Shown here: positions 7,802 through 18,068 of the stretch, in pieces | Numbering within the stretch: the first letter of the stretch is position 1 | How the letters are laid out: every line of letters begins with the position of its first letter | Assembly (NCBI GenBank): GCA_024687185.1 | Contig: JAILEX010000042.1 | Span: forward strand, 1-46,424 | Reading direction: 5' to 3' | Length of the DNA: 46,424 bases | DNA from: Bacilli bacterium | GTDB taxonomy: Bacteria; Bacillota_I; Bacilli_A; RFN20; CAG-826 | Notes under the pieces: generated by a model | Databases searched by the model: none | What the model was told of the DNA's origin: nothing | Seen by the model: only the letters and a program-made list of their open reading frames with translations | Position numbers and translations under genes: made by a program

Positions 7802-9001
7802 TCACGATTTTTTCTCCCTAAGGGAATCAAGGGTCGACTTTTGGTAACGGTAAACCTCTATGATGTTGTCGAGAAGCTCCTGGGTATAGAAGTCGCTTTT
7901 GGACAGCGTCTCCCGTATTTGCTCCTCGAATCCATCCAAGGAATGAGGATCGTACCAAGAATAATCCCAATCCGCGTCAAGCCTTCCATAGTAATAGAAG
8001 ATGAATAGATACGTCGCCTTGTTGATACTGCTAAGCATGGCCTGCGCATTTTCGCTGCTTCCAAAGGAATTGGCCAAATCGTAAAGCGGGGCGATCCTTC
8101 TCTCGCCCGTTTCCTTGTTGCGGATGAAGGAGATGTTGTCGAAATGGAAGTCGTTAAGGAAACTTAGGCTACGAAGGCAAAGGGCCTTAACGAAGAAATC
8201 GTATAGCCCAGGGAAATTGTACCCCGAGATCTTGGAAAGGAATTCCTTGACGTATTTCACATCCTCATCCTGTTTTCTAAGAATCGCATGGAGTTCAGAT
8301 GGGAGGAAGGTGGATAGGCTAAGCATATCCTCGCCGATGCCTATCATCACCTTGGAGGCTGAGGCGTAACGGCCATAGACCCTTTCGAGTTCATAGCCAA
8401 CGGCCTTCCCTTCCCCAAACAACCTATTCGCAAGTTTTGAGGTCAATACCTCCGCCAAGCATTCTTCGCAATGGTCTTTCTGTATGCCTAGTTTATATAG
8501 CTTCGATCCCTTTTCGCCATATAGCCATCCCTTGATTGACCAGCCTTGGGTGACGATGTCTGGCACATTCAAGTCGACGTGAGAAAGCTCTTCGTAATTC
8601 CCGCTCAACACGGCCCTAGCAAAGGAGTCGTCCCACTTATTCTGGAAGAAATTGATGTCGGAATAACGCAGGTTTTCGCCTTCCCTTTTGTACCAATAGT
8701 GGTCGGAAAGGGAAAGGCCATGGCCCTGAAGCGAGAGTTCTAGGCCACTAGAAAAGCCGGTATGGGAGAGGATTTCTTGATAATCCGATCGGTTTGCGGA
8801 TATGCTACGCTTCATCAAAAAGCCGTGCAAATCGACGATCGAATCCTCGCCCGGGGCTTTTTTCCCTAGCTTAATGGGTGCCTTGTCGTACCCGGAAAGC
8901 CTTTCCTTCATCTCGATGACCCGATTCTCGCCCGAAACCACTTCGAAGGAGAGGACCTCCTCGTCGCGGTACATAAGGATATAGGGGTTTTTGTTTGCCA
9001 T
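7802..9001 (-). CDS. HipA-like kinase-fold protein
   Basis: About 399 aa; LSLSDHYWYK...INFFQN and C-terminal catalytic-type motif LNDFHFDNISFIRNKETGERRIAPLYDLANSFGS. Confidence 0.72.
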   Translation of the reverse strand: MANKNPYILMYRDEEVLSFEVVSGENRVIEMKERLSGYDKAPIKLGKKAPGEDSIVDLHGFLMKRSISANRSDYQEILSHTGFSSGLELSLQGHGLSLSDHYWYKREGENLRYSDINFFQNKWDDSFARAVLSGNYEELSHVDLNVPDIVTQGWSIKGWLYGEKGSKLYKLGIQKDHCEECLAEVLTSKLANRLFGEGKAVGYELERVYGRYASASKVMIGIGEDMLSLSTFLPSELHAILRKQDEDVKYVKEFLSKISGYNFPGLYDFFVKALCLRSLSFLNDFHFDNISFIRNKETGERRIAPLYDLANSFGSSENAQAMLSSINKATYLFIFYYYGRLDADWDYSWYDPHSLDGFEEQIRETLSKSDFYTQELLDNIIEVYRYQKSTLDSLREKKS

Positions 9002-9032
9002 ATCTATTCTTAGCCCCAAGGGAAAAGGACTC

Positions 9033-9809
9033 TCAATAACCCCCGTTTCGGTCCGGGTCGAAGGTGGGCCAGGAATATTGGATCATATATTCCCCATGGT
9101 ATTTCCTGATCGCGCTTGGGTTGCCTTTTTTGTATTCATAGGCGTCGCATTCGATCTTCTTGGTATCGATATAGCATTCGTTATGCCTTTTGACGAAGAC
9201 CTCCTCCGCGCCGATATTCTTCAAGGTGGACTGGATGTCCGCGATTAGATTCCTAAGATAGGAGGGATGGTCCTCCTCCCACAAAACGGCGTTAAGCTCG
9301 TTGATGTTGATCGCGGCCCCTTCCCTATCGACCAGATAGGCGAAGATCTCCTTCGATTTCTTATAGGAGAAACGCACGGGTTCGCCGTTATGGAACACCT
9401 CGAAATTGCCAAAGCACTTGGCCTCGATCTTCTTTTTCTCCTTATGCTCAACCTCAAACCTCAATACCCCAAGCTCCTCCTTTATCATCTCCGCGGTCAC
9501 GGGTTTAAGCAAATACCCGGAGGCGTGGAGTTTGAATGCGTCGAAGGCAAAATCGCGGGAATCCCCCACGAAGATGATATTCGCGACCGGGTTGAGCCTT
9601 ATGAGTTCCTTGGCTAGAGGCAAGCCATCAAGATTGGACGCGGATACGCCAAGGAAGGCGATGTCCACCTTCTTCTTCGCGATTTCCTCCTTCGCCAAAA
9701 GAGGGGCATGAAAGGAAAGGATCTTCGCCTCAAAGGGCAAAGCCTTTCTGACCTCGCCCTCCAGTGCGGCGAGCGCCATCTTTTCATCATCCACTAGAAG
9801 TATGCGCAT
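9033..9809 (-). CDS. Response regulator: receiver domain plus SARP/BTAD-like winged-helix output
   Basis: MRILLVDDEKM..., LLKPVTAEM; output CFGNFEVFHNGEPVRFSYKKSKEIFAYLVDREGA...NELNAVLWEED. Phospho-acceptor position reads FLGVS rather than FLDxx. Confidence 0.8.
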   Translation of the reverse strand: MRILLVDDEKMALAALEGEVRKALPFEAKILSFHAPLLAKEEIAKKKVDIAFLGVSASNLDGLPLAKELIRLNPVANIIFVGDSRDFAFDAFKLHASGYLLKPVTAEMIKEELGVLRFEVEHKEKKKIEAKCFGNFEVFHNGEPVRFSYKKSKEIFAYLVDREGAAININELNAVLWEEDHPSYLRNLIADIQSTLKNIGAEEVFVKRHNECYIDTKKIECDAYEYKKGNPSAIRKYHGEYMIQYSWPTFDPDRNGGY

Positions 9810-10051
9810 ATGGCTTCCTTTTCGATTGTCCCCATATTAGATTCGCTATAGGCAAAAGCAAGGGAATAATGGCGTAAAACGACGAAAATATGATAAAGGA
9901 CAACCGCCCCTTCTTCAAACCTCATCTTGCCTGACGTGGGAGGGTCTTTTGTCCGCTTGCACGCACGTGCGCTCGCCTCTATACTTTTCTAGATTGTCTA
10001 TTGGATTCGATTTTCATAGACTTGGCGTTACATAAACGCATGGAGGAGCCC

Positions 10052-10759
10052 ATGGGTAAAAGCATTTTGCAGATTAAGGAACTTAGGAAATACTATGGTA
10101 GCGGAGACGCCCAGGTAAAAGCCCTGGATGGGGTCAATTTCGAGGTATACGAAGGCGAAATGCTCGTCTTGCTTGGCAATTCGGGATGTGGCAAATCCAC
10201 CCTTTTGAACATCATCGGCGGCATGGATTCCCCCACTTCCGGGGAAGTCTTGCTAAATGGCGAGGACATCTCCAAATATAACGACAAGAAACTCACCCAA
10301 TATAGGAAGGACAACATCGGTTTCATCTTCCAGTTCTATAACCTCCTCCCAGACCTAACCGCCTTGGAAAACGTTCGCCTATCGCTAAATGGCAAAGACG
10401 AGGAGCATAAGGCCGAAAAGACCCTCGAACTCGTGGGATTGAAGGAAAAGATGAACCATTACCCCTCGCAGATGTCAGGCGGGGAGCAGCAGCGCGTCTC
10501 CATCGCTAGGGCGCTAGTCAAAGGCGCATCCCTAATCCTATGCGACGAACCTACCGGCGCCCTCGATGACAAAACGGGGAGAAACGTCCTCGTGCTGCTT
10601 CAAAAACTAGTCAGGGAAGAGGGTCAGACCCTAGTCGTCGTCACCCACACCACCCCCATCGCCTCCATGGCCAACCGCGTCTTACACCTAAGGGACGGCA
10701 AGATCGATTTCACCGAGATCAACGAACATCCCACCAATGCCGAGGACATCGTCTGGTAA
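10052..10759 (+). CDS. ABC transporter ATP-binding protein (MacB/LolD-type)
   Basis: [42 protein letters not shown] 10052 with GGAGG RBS. Confidence 0.9.
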   Translation: MGKSILQIKELRKYYGSGDAQVKALDGVNFEVYEGEMLVLLGNSGCGKSTLLNIIGGMDSPTSGEVLLNGEDISKYNDKKLTQYRKDNIGFIFQFYNLLPDLTALENVRLSLNGKDEEHKAEKTLELVGLKEKMNHYPSQMSGGEQQRVSIARALVKGASLILCDEPTGALDDKTGRNVLVLLQKLVREEGQTLVVVTHTTPIASMANRVLHLRDGKIDFTEINEHPTNAEDIVW

Positions 10760-10762
10760 GCC

Positions 10763-13150
10763 ATGAGACTAGTCAAAGCACTTCTATTCCCCTACCTTAA
10801 GCGGTTCTGGCTGATGCTTCTTAGCATCGGCGTGATCGGCGCTTTCGGCACGGGCGTATTGATTGGGTTAAGGAATGCCTATACCGATCTGGACAAGGCG
10901 ATCGACGAGTACGTCTCGACCTACCATTTCCCCGATTTGACCGTCGGGGTCACCGACACCTCCACCGACTTGATCGAATTCTATTATGCCGAGATACCAG
11001 ATGCCATCGAGGAAAAGGAAAGGCTCGAGCAGATAAGAAACGACATCGAGCACATCACCTTCCGCTACGTCTATAGCACCGTATTCAAGGACAAAAAGGA
11101 AGAATATAACCAAGGCAAGATCTATACGTTGGAAAAGGACGAATACCTTAGCCAATACGTCTATGAGAAGAAAGAAGACACAAGCGTCGGCGTAAGGATG
11201 GAATACCGCTACGCCAAAAACTTCGATTTCCGCCTTGGCGATATGGTGGAATTCCCTATGCCTAATGGCAATAAGGTCTCCTTCCCGATCGTGGCCATCG
11301 TCTCCTCCCCCGAGACCAGCGTAGTCCAGCCTGACGCCTACGCCTTACCCACCGCCACCGACTATTGCTATCTATATATGGATAGGGCGCTATTCGATAA
11401 GCACTGCGTCGACCCGCAGTTCAACGAGGTCTATCTGACCTTCAAGGAAGGGAAAAGCCATACCCTGAAGGAGATCGGCGATTTGATGTCGGATCTAGGC
11501 ATCACCTCCGATAATTACATTAGATACGCCTACGAAAAGGACGATTCGGCCCAGATAAAGCGCTATAACGACTTCTGCCGCGCCCTTAACGCGATCACCA
11601 TCGGCGCCCCCGCCTTCTTCTTTTTGGTCGCCTTGGCCGTGACGGCTTTGTTCATCGGCCAGATCATAAGGCAGTGCAGGAAGGATATCGGCGTCATGCG
11701 CGCCCTTGGGGAAAAGACAAAGGACATCGCCTTGGTCTATATCGCCTTGACCGTGGTCACCAATTTCCTCTCTTGGCTAGTCGGATTTGGGATAGGCGTA
11801 GGCATTTTGGCTTTGGCCAATAACGTATATGGCACTACCGTCGGACTTCCCACCGTCCCCTTCTCGTTAGATCCGATTTTGGTCCTCTCCTCCTTCCTTG
11901 CGATGATGCTGCTTGGCATAGTCACCTCATGGCTATGCACTTTGGGCATCGCCAAGGTCAAGCCCGTCGAGGCCATGAAGGCCTTGCCGCCGGCAAACAA
12001 CAAAACCCCGCTTCTTACCAAGACGCTTCTAAAATCCGCCCCGATCGCGCTAAAGGTCAACGTGAGCCAGATCATAAGAAACCTAAGGAGGTTTATCATG
12101 TCCACCCTTTGCCTTACCGCAAGCGGGATCATGGTCTTGGCCTCGATTAGCCTGCTAGAGTCTAGGAACAACGTCATCAAACAGACTTTCGATACACGTC
12201 TGGACTATTCCGTGCAATGCTATTTCTCTCTCGTCCCGGATAACATGGACACCTTCATCGCGGATACCTTCTATGAAAACGGGGTCCTTGACCCAAACGT
12301 CGAGAAGGTCGAATTGATGAAATACTACCCCGTCACCATCAAATATGGCGATAAGGACCAAATCGTCTTGCTAAACGGGGTGAAGGAGGATTCCGAATTG
12401 CTGCGCGTGGTCAGCTCTTCCTTCGATACCCTCAAAATCCCCGCCACCGGCATCGTCTTGTCCAAATCCCACGCCGACGGCATCGGGGCGAAGGTAGGCG
12501 ACACCATTTTGGTAAACGAAAAGGAAACCAAGGTCGCCGCCATTTCCGAGGAATGGATGTATCAGGTCAGCTATATGTCCTATACCGACTTCGATACGGT
12601 GCTAGGGGGGCATGACTATCAGATGTCGGTGCTTGCGAAAGTGAAAAACAACACCGCCTTCAATACCAAATACTCCAGTTTGGATAACCTCACCTATATC
12701 GCCTTTATCTCCTCGCTAAGGAAGGAATACGACAAGCAGATGCTTGCGATCGACATCTCGGCCTCGGTCCTCATCGCCATCGCGATGATCAACGGCTTCA
12801 TGATCGTCTTCAACATGATGCAGACCAACCTCCGCGAGCAAAAGCGCACCCTCGCCACCATGAGGACGCTGGGCTTCCAAAGGTCCTCTTTGTCTAATGC
12901 CAACCTTTCCGCAAGCCTCGTCCAATATGTCTTGGCGATGGTAATAGCCTTGCCATTAGGGGTCACCCTTTCCACAGTACTGCTAGGAAGAATGTCGACT
13001 TCCGCGAGGGTCTTCCCCTTCGTCTATACCTGGACGCTATTCGCGCTTACCCTCGCCTTGGTCTTGCTCTTCCTCCTCATCTCCCATTTCTTCGCGATGA
13101 GGGAGATGAAAAAATGGATCCTATCCGAGTGCGTGAAGGAAAGGGAATAG
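10763..13150 (+). CDS. FtsX/MacB-type ABC transporter permease
   Basis: 795 aa, two FtsX-like TM modules (FIGQIIRQCRKDIGVMRALGEK; NMMQTNLREQKRTLATMRTLGF), 3 nt after the ATPase gene. Confidence 0.88.
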   Translation: MRLVKALLFPYLKRFWLMLLSIGVIGAFGTGVLIGLRNAYTDLDKAIDEYVSTYHFPDLTVGVTDTSTDLIEFYYAEIPDAIEEKERLEQIRNDIEHITFRYVYSTVFKDKKEEYNQGKIYTLEKDEYLSQYVYEKKEDTSVGVRMEYRYAKNFDFRLGDMVEFPMPNGNKVSFPIVAIVSSPETSVVQPDAYALPTATDYCYLYMDRALFDKHCVDPQFNEVYLTFKEGKSHTLKEIGDLMSDLGITSDNYIRYAYEKDDSAQIKRYNDFCRALNAITIGAPAFFFLVALAVTALFIGQIIRQCRKDIGVMRALGEKTKDIALVYIALTVVTNFLSWLVGFGIGVGILALANNVYGTTVGLPTVPFSLDPILVLSSFLAMMLLGIVTSWLCTLGIAKVKPVEAMKALPPANNKTPLLTKTLLKSAPIALKVNVSQIIRNLRRFIMSTLCLTASGIMVLASISLLESRNNVIKQTFDTRLDYSVQCYFSLVPDNMDTFIADTFYENGVLDPNVEKVELMKYYPVTIKYGDKDQIVLLNGVKEDSELLRVVSSSFDTLKIPATGIVLSKSHADGIGAKVGDTILVNEKETKVAAISEEWMYQVSYMSYTDFDTVLGGHDYQMSVLAKVKNNTAFNTKYSSLDNLTYIAFISSLRKEYDKQMLAIDISASVLIAIAMINGFMIVFNMMQTNLREQKRTLATMRTLGFQRSSLSNANLSASLVQYVLAMVIALPLGVTLSTVLLGRMSTSARVFPFVYTWTLFALTLALVLLFLLISHFFAMREMKKWILSECVKERE

Positions 13151-13260
13151 CGGCTACCCCACCATATAAACAAAGCGGTCCAGAAGACAAATTCAGAGGT
13201 TATGTCGCAATAAAAGCCAAATGAATGACCTTTGCCTAAAAAGAGACTACAATCTATACA

Positions 13261-13851
13261 ATGAACAAATTCGTCAAGCAAATCCCCAACATAGTAACGA
13301 GCATCCGCATCGTCGGCGCGATGGTGCTGTTCTTTCTAAAACCCCTTGAGCTTGCCTGGTTCATCATCTATGGCCTATGTGGGGCCAGCGACTTCTTCGA
13401 TGGGCTTTTGGCGAGGAAATTGAACGCCTCCTCCGTCTTGGGGTCGGTTTTGGATTCGATCGCCGATTTGCTTTTCTATGCGGCGATGTTAGTCGGCATC
13501 TTCCCGACGACCTGGAACAATTTGCCCCTACAGATATGGATATTGGTGTTCACGGGCATCGGATGGCAGATACTCGCCTATGCGGTCTGCGCGGTCAAGT
13601 TCCGCCGCTTCTCCTCGGTCCATACCTATCTAAACAAGACCAACAGCTGGTTCGTCTTCGCCCTGCCCTTCTTTTTCATCGGCATGATCCCCGAACTCTA
13701 TCTCACCTACTCCTATATCGGGGCCATATTCATCCAGATCCCAGGACTAGAGGTATTGCTTATCCACATCATCGCCAAACGCTATGACGAGCGCAACAAA
13801 TCCATCTTCTTCGTAAGGAAGAACGAAACTAGCGGCGATCCCTTGGCCTAA
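13261..13851 (+). CDS. CDP-alcohol phosphatidyltransferase family protein
   Basis: Motif SDFFDGLLARKLNASSVLGSVLDSIAD (D-x2-DG-x2-AR-x8-G-x3-D-x3-D). Confidence 0.9.
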   Translation: MNKFVKQIPNIVTSIRIVGAMVLFFLKPLELAWFIIYGLCGASDFFDGLLARKLNASSVLGSVLDSIADLLFYAAMLVGIFPTTWNNLPLQIWILVFTGIGWQILAYAVCAVKFRRFSSVHTYLNKTNSWFVFALPFFFIGMIPELYLTYSYIGAIFIQIPGLEVLLIHIIAKRYDERNKSIFFVRKNETSGDPLA

Positions 13852-13927
13852 ACCTCCTTTTATTTGCCCTTTTCGTTATCAACATGTATGCGCACCTACG
13901 CGCGCAATAGATGTTATAATCTTGCCC

Positions 13928-15118
13928 ATGGAACCCCTCATCAAGAACAGATCCCATGCCCAAGACATCGCCAAATGCCTTCTTATCGTCGCCGTCGTGG
14001 CCTTCCATGCCTTGATGATCGTCTATAGCCGAGAGGAAGTCGCCGGGCAATTCAATCCGCTTTTGGTGATGTTCCCCTTCCTTTTGGGCGTCTTTTTCTT
14101 CTATTCCGGATATAACTACAACCCTGGGAAAAGGACGTTTGGGGAAAACCTCAAACGCAGGACGCTTCAGCTTTTGGTCCCGATGGTCGTATGCACCATC
14201 GTCGATGGCGTATTGGTCGGGCTATTCGTCCGCTTTGGCACGGGGGAAAGCTGGAACGACATCTCTGATTCCTTCCTAAACGCGATCATGGGCGACGCCA
14301 CGGCCATCATGACGGGGTTCGCCAAAACGCATAACATCATCGACCTAGTCGAATTGATCGGTCTGACCTGGTTCATATATGTCCTTTATTTCGCCTCGAT
14401 CCCCTTCTATTTGCTCGTCGATTACACCAACAAGAAGCTTTCTAGGCTTATTTCCGTGGTCACCGGGGTTTTACTCGTCGGTTACCTAATCGGGCAGTTC
14501 GTTCCCTTTGGGACCTACCTTCCCTATGGATTGAATTCGCTGCCCGTCGCCCTTGCGTTGATGCTGACGGCGGCCTATCTAAAGCAAACCAATTTCCTGG
14601 ATAGGCCCCATAACGACAAAAAGTCGAACGTTCTTGGCATCATCAACATCCTCGCCGCCTGGGGTATCATCATCGGGACGGGGCTAATCTGCTACTACGC
14701 CTATAACACCACCCTCGTCGGTTCGCTTATGGGTGGCTCGTTCAACGCGAAACTAAAGGGGCTGGATTGCTTCCTCGCCTTCCTTTTTGGGATCCTAGGA
14801 ACCTATATCATGCACCAAATCGGCAGGGCAATGGACTTGCTGCCCGGGGTAAGGGTGGCGCTCACCTACGTTGGCGAACGCTCCGCTTTGCTTTATCTAA
14901 CCCATCCCATCTTCCTCGCCTTCTTCGACGCGATCGTCTTCCACCGCAACCTCCTAATCGGTCCCTTCCAACCATATCTATATACGATAGGAACCGTATT
15001 GATGTTTGTGATTTATCGCATATTATGGGAGATGCTACTGAATAGGATCAAAATGCGCGCGTCCAAGGAAAAGGCGCAAAAGGCCCAAACAAAGGAGATA
15101 GAAGACAATGGCAAATGA
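13928..15118 (+). CDS. Acyltransferase-3-like multispanning membrane protein
   Basis: AQDIAKCLLIVAVVAFHALM N-terminus, about 10 hydrophobic segments; ATG 13928 preferred over TTG 13922. Confidence 0.7.
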   Translation: MEPLIKNRSHAQDIAKCLLIVAVVAFHALMIVYSREEVAGQFNPLLVMFPFLLGVFFFYSGYNYNPGKRTFGENLKRRTLQLLVPMVVCTIVDGVLVGLFVRFGTGESWNDISDSFLNAIMGDATAIMTGFAKTHNIIDLVELIGLTWFIYVLYFASIPFYLLVDYTNKKLSRLISVVTGVLLVGYLIGQFVPFGTYLPYGLNSLPVALALMLTAAYLKQTNFLDRPHNDKKSNVLGIINILAAWGIIIGTGLICYYAYNTTLVGSLMGGSFNAKLKGLDCFLAFLFGILGTYIMHQIGRAMDLLPGVRVALTYVGERSALLYLTHPIFLAFFDAIVFHRNLLIGPFQPYLYTIGTVLMFVIYRILWEMLLNRIKMRASKEKAQKAQTKEIEDNGK

Positions 15119-16739
15119 AATCGGCAATTACATCTTCGAGGATATCTATAACCTTCAAGGGGAAGAGGCGGGCCTAAAGGCGCTATATTTCCAGAACGAA
15201 TTCTATACCTTCAAAGAACTTGGTTCCTTCGTGGATTACCTCGCTGGCAAATTCTTGGAGCTAGGCATCAAAAAAGGCGACCACGTCGCATTGCTTGGCA
15301 TGAATTCGATCAACTGGATCGCCTCCTTTTTCGCCCTTACCAAAATCGGCGCGATCTCGACGCTACTAAACTTCATCTCCAGGCATAACGAACTCGTTCG
15401 CTCCATCACCTTCACCGATTGCAAGTTCATCGTCTATGGCAAATACGTCGCCGAAGCAAAGGACCCGGATGACCTATCAAAGCTATTGAAGGATTGCAAG
15501 ATTGGGGAAAGCCATAGCTTCTCCATCAAACCCAAGGACCTTAATCCAAGGGAAATCCTTTTAGCGGGCCCCTACCCCCATATCGAAAGCGCCTATCCTA
15601 GGGAAGAGGAGAGCAAGCGTACCTCCTATATCGTCTTCACCACCGGCACCACGGCGGAGCCAAAAGGCGTCATGCTAAGCGAATACGGTTTGCTAAATAA
15701 CATCTACCATAACCTCTATAAGCTAGATGGCCCGAAAACCAAGAGCTGCATGTGCCTCTTGCCTCTTTTCCATTGCTTTGGCCTACTTATCGCCACGGGC
15801 TTCCTAGCCTATAGGAAAACCGTCTACCTCAACGAGATGAGCGACCCCGTCGACGTATTCAACGACTTCAGAAGGCATAAGGTCGGCTTTTACGCGTCCG
15901 TAGGCATCATCTTCGACAAACTCGCCAGGACCCCCTTCTTCTGGATACTGGGCAAAAAGCGCTTCACCCACTGCATCGTCGGTGGGGGCTTCACCTCCGA
16001 GAAGGAATTCAAGTTCCTCGAAAGGAAATACGGCAAAGGCAAATTCCTCAATGGCTATGGCCAAAGCGAGGCCTCCCCGCTAATATCTCTAGTCATGCCT
16101 GATTCCCCCGCCAGCAAGCAAAGGGAATCGGTCGGCATCCCCATGGACGACCTGGAAATAAAAACCTTCGACGCCGCAAGCAAGCTCGTCCAAGACCCAA
16201 CCGTCCCAGGCGAGATCCTAGTGAAGGGCTATAACGTGTGCAATGGCTACTATAAGCTCCCCGTCACCAAGCAGCCAATCGATGAGCAAGGCTACCTCCA
16301 TACGGGCGACTTAGGCTATATCGATAAGGATGGCTACCTCGTTTTGACTGGCAGATGCAAGGACATCATCATCCGCAAGGGCGAGAACATCTCCGCCAAG
16401 GAAGTCGAAAAGGCCTTCGAGCCCTATAAGGAATTCACTAGCGTCCGCGTCATGGGCTTCCCCTCATTGACCGATGGGGAGACCGTCATCGCGGTCGTCG
16501 AGCTTCCCAAAAAGCCCCTGCATTTCCATGAATCCCATTATATCCAAGAACTCCATAAGGTCTTGCCTTCTTTGAAGATCCCCTCCCATATCGTCTATTT
16601 CCCCTCCTTCCCATTAGCGGCAAATGGCAAACTAGACGAAAGGACGTTAAGGGAATGGGTCGAAGACAAGCTCAACCGCATCGTCGACCCCAAACTCTAT
16701 AAGGAAATCAGGAGAATCCAAAAGAACCTCAGGAAATAA
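15108..16739 (+). CDS. AMP-dependent (fatty-acid) CoA ligase/synthetase
   Basis: TSYIVFTTGTTAEPKGVMLS; LNGYGQSEASP; YLHTGDLGYIDKDGYLVLTGRCKDIIIRKGENIS. Confidence 0.92.
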   Translation: MANEIGNYIFEDIYNLQGEEAGLKALYFQNEFYTFKELGSFVDYLAGKFLELGIKKGDHVALLGMNSINWIASFFALTKIGAISTLLNFISRHNELVRSITFTDCKFIVYGKYVAEAKDPDDLSKLLKDCKIGESHSFSIKPKDLNPREILLAGPYPHIESAYPREEESKRTSYIVFTTGTTAEPKGVMLSEYGLLNNIYHNLYKLDGPKTKSCMCLLPLFHCFGLLIATGFLAYRKTVYLNEMSDPVDVFNDFRRHKVGFYASVGIIFDKLARTPFFWILGKKRFTHCIVGGGFTSEKEFKFLERKYGKGKFLNGYGQSEASPLISLVMPDSPASKQRESVGIPMDDLEIKTFDAASKLVQDPTVPGEILVKGYNVCNGYYKLPVTKQPIDEQGYLHTGDLGYIDKDGYLVLTGRCKDIIIRKGENISAKEVEKAFEPYKEFTSVRVMGFPSLTDGETVIAVVELPKKPLHFHESHYIQELHKVLPSLKIPSHIVYFPSFPLAANGKLDERTLREWVEDKLNRIVDPKLYKEIRRIQKNLRK

Positions 16740-16769
16740 CCCTGCAATTCTTTGGTATTTTGCATTTTT

Positions 16770-18068
16770 TTAACCGCGATAGAAATTGGATAAAGGCATT
16801 CCGGGCAGGATTGCCTTTTTCGTTTTGACGTAGGAGATGAGCTCTTCCCTATGCTTGGCCATGGCCTCGGCCTCTTCATAGCCTTCCTTGATGATGGAGT
16901 TGGCCAAGGCGACCACTTCCTCATGGTTATCGATGAAGGCATCGACGACTTTCTTGTTGAATTTGTCGGGCGTGGACCTCAATAAGATCTCCCTTACCTT
17001 TTCATAAGGGTATTCCTCTTTATAGCTACGCTTGGCAAGGAGGGCGCTGACGACGTCGGAGACCTGCATGATCTCCTCGAGTTCGGTCATTTGCCTATCC
17101 TTTAAGCCATTGGGATAGCCAGTGCCGTCTAGGCGTTCGTGGTGATAGGTGGCTATATCGACGATTTCCCTCGGGAATAGGTCTTTGGTGAGTTCGCGGG
17201 AATAGACGACGTGGTCCTTCATGACCTCGAATTCCTCAGGAGTCAGCCTCGCGGGCTTATCCAAAATCGATAGGGGGATGAAGATCTTGCCCAAATCATG
17301 GATCAAACCGGCGAAGAAGCATTTGAAGCAATCGTCGTCATGCCGGCCCATCAGCTTCGCTAGCTGATAGCCCACGACGGCGACGGTCTTGGAATGGTTA
17401 TAGGTGATGGAATCGTAGAGTTCGAACAAAGAGGAGAGCATCAAAAGGAAGCCGTTGATCTCTTCGCTAGAGAAGGGGATGGTGGCGATATAATCGTAGA
17501 GCACCTTCTTGTATTTGCCGCTTTTGATGTCGTAGCGCAAATCGACCGCGTCGACGATCTTCAGCATCGCGTCGACGTCGTCGGGATTGAAGGCCTCCCC
17601 GCCTTGTTCGCGGATAGAATCGATCAAGACGTTATAGGGGACTTCGTTCCTCTCCCAATCGTCGAGCCTATCGCAAAGGGCGATCTTCACCCCATAGAGG
17701 AAATAGGGATCATCGATATGCTGATCGTAGGCGGTATGGTGGTACAAGATGACCTTCGCCGCCTCCTTTAGTGGTGACTTATAGCGCAAAAGAAGGTACC
17801 CATCCACCGAATGGAGGGTGTCATAGTCGCAGGAAAGAAGGTAATCCTTATCCTTACCAATGGAGCCTAGGTCATGGAAATAGGAAGCGAAGACAAGCAT
17901 CTTCTTGGTCTTGTCGTCTATCTTCTGCTGCTCGCAAAGGCGCAACATCAAATAGGCCGTCCTGACGCAATGGTCGACGTAGCTTGGGCCCATGACGGCG
18001 AGGAAGCGTTCGAAAAGCCTCCATAGCTTTGGGATAGAGATAAAGGACTTATTTCCTTTGATGACCAT
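16770..18068 (-). CDS. Tandem HD-domain protein with C-terminal HD-GYP phosphodiesterase
   Basis: HDLGSIGKD..., HDLGKIFIPLSILDKPARLTPEE...YHHERLDGTGYPNGL; ATG 18068 preferred. Confidence 0.88.
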   Translation of the reverse strand: MVIKGNKSFISIPKLWRLFERFLAVMGPSYVDHCVRTAYLMLRLCEQQKIDDKTKKMLVFASYFHDLGSIGKDKDYLLSCDYDTLHSVDGYLLLRYKSPLKEAAKVILYHHTAYDQHIDDPYFLYGVKIALCDRLDDWERNEVPYNVLIDSIREQGGEAFNPDDVDAMLKIVDAVDLRYDIKSGKYKKVLYDYIATIPFSSEEINGFLLMLSSLFELYDSITYNHSKTVAVVGYQLAKLMGRHDDDCFKCFFAGLIHDLGKIFIPLSILDKPARLTPEEFEVMKDHVVYSRELTKDLFPREIVDIATYHHERLDGTGYPNGLKDRQMTELEEIMQVSDVVSALLAKRSYKEEYPYEKVREILLRSTPDKFNKKVVDAFIDNHEEVVALANSIIKEGYEEAEAMAKHREELISYVKTKKAILPGMPLSNFYRG

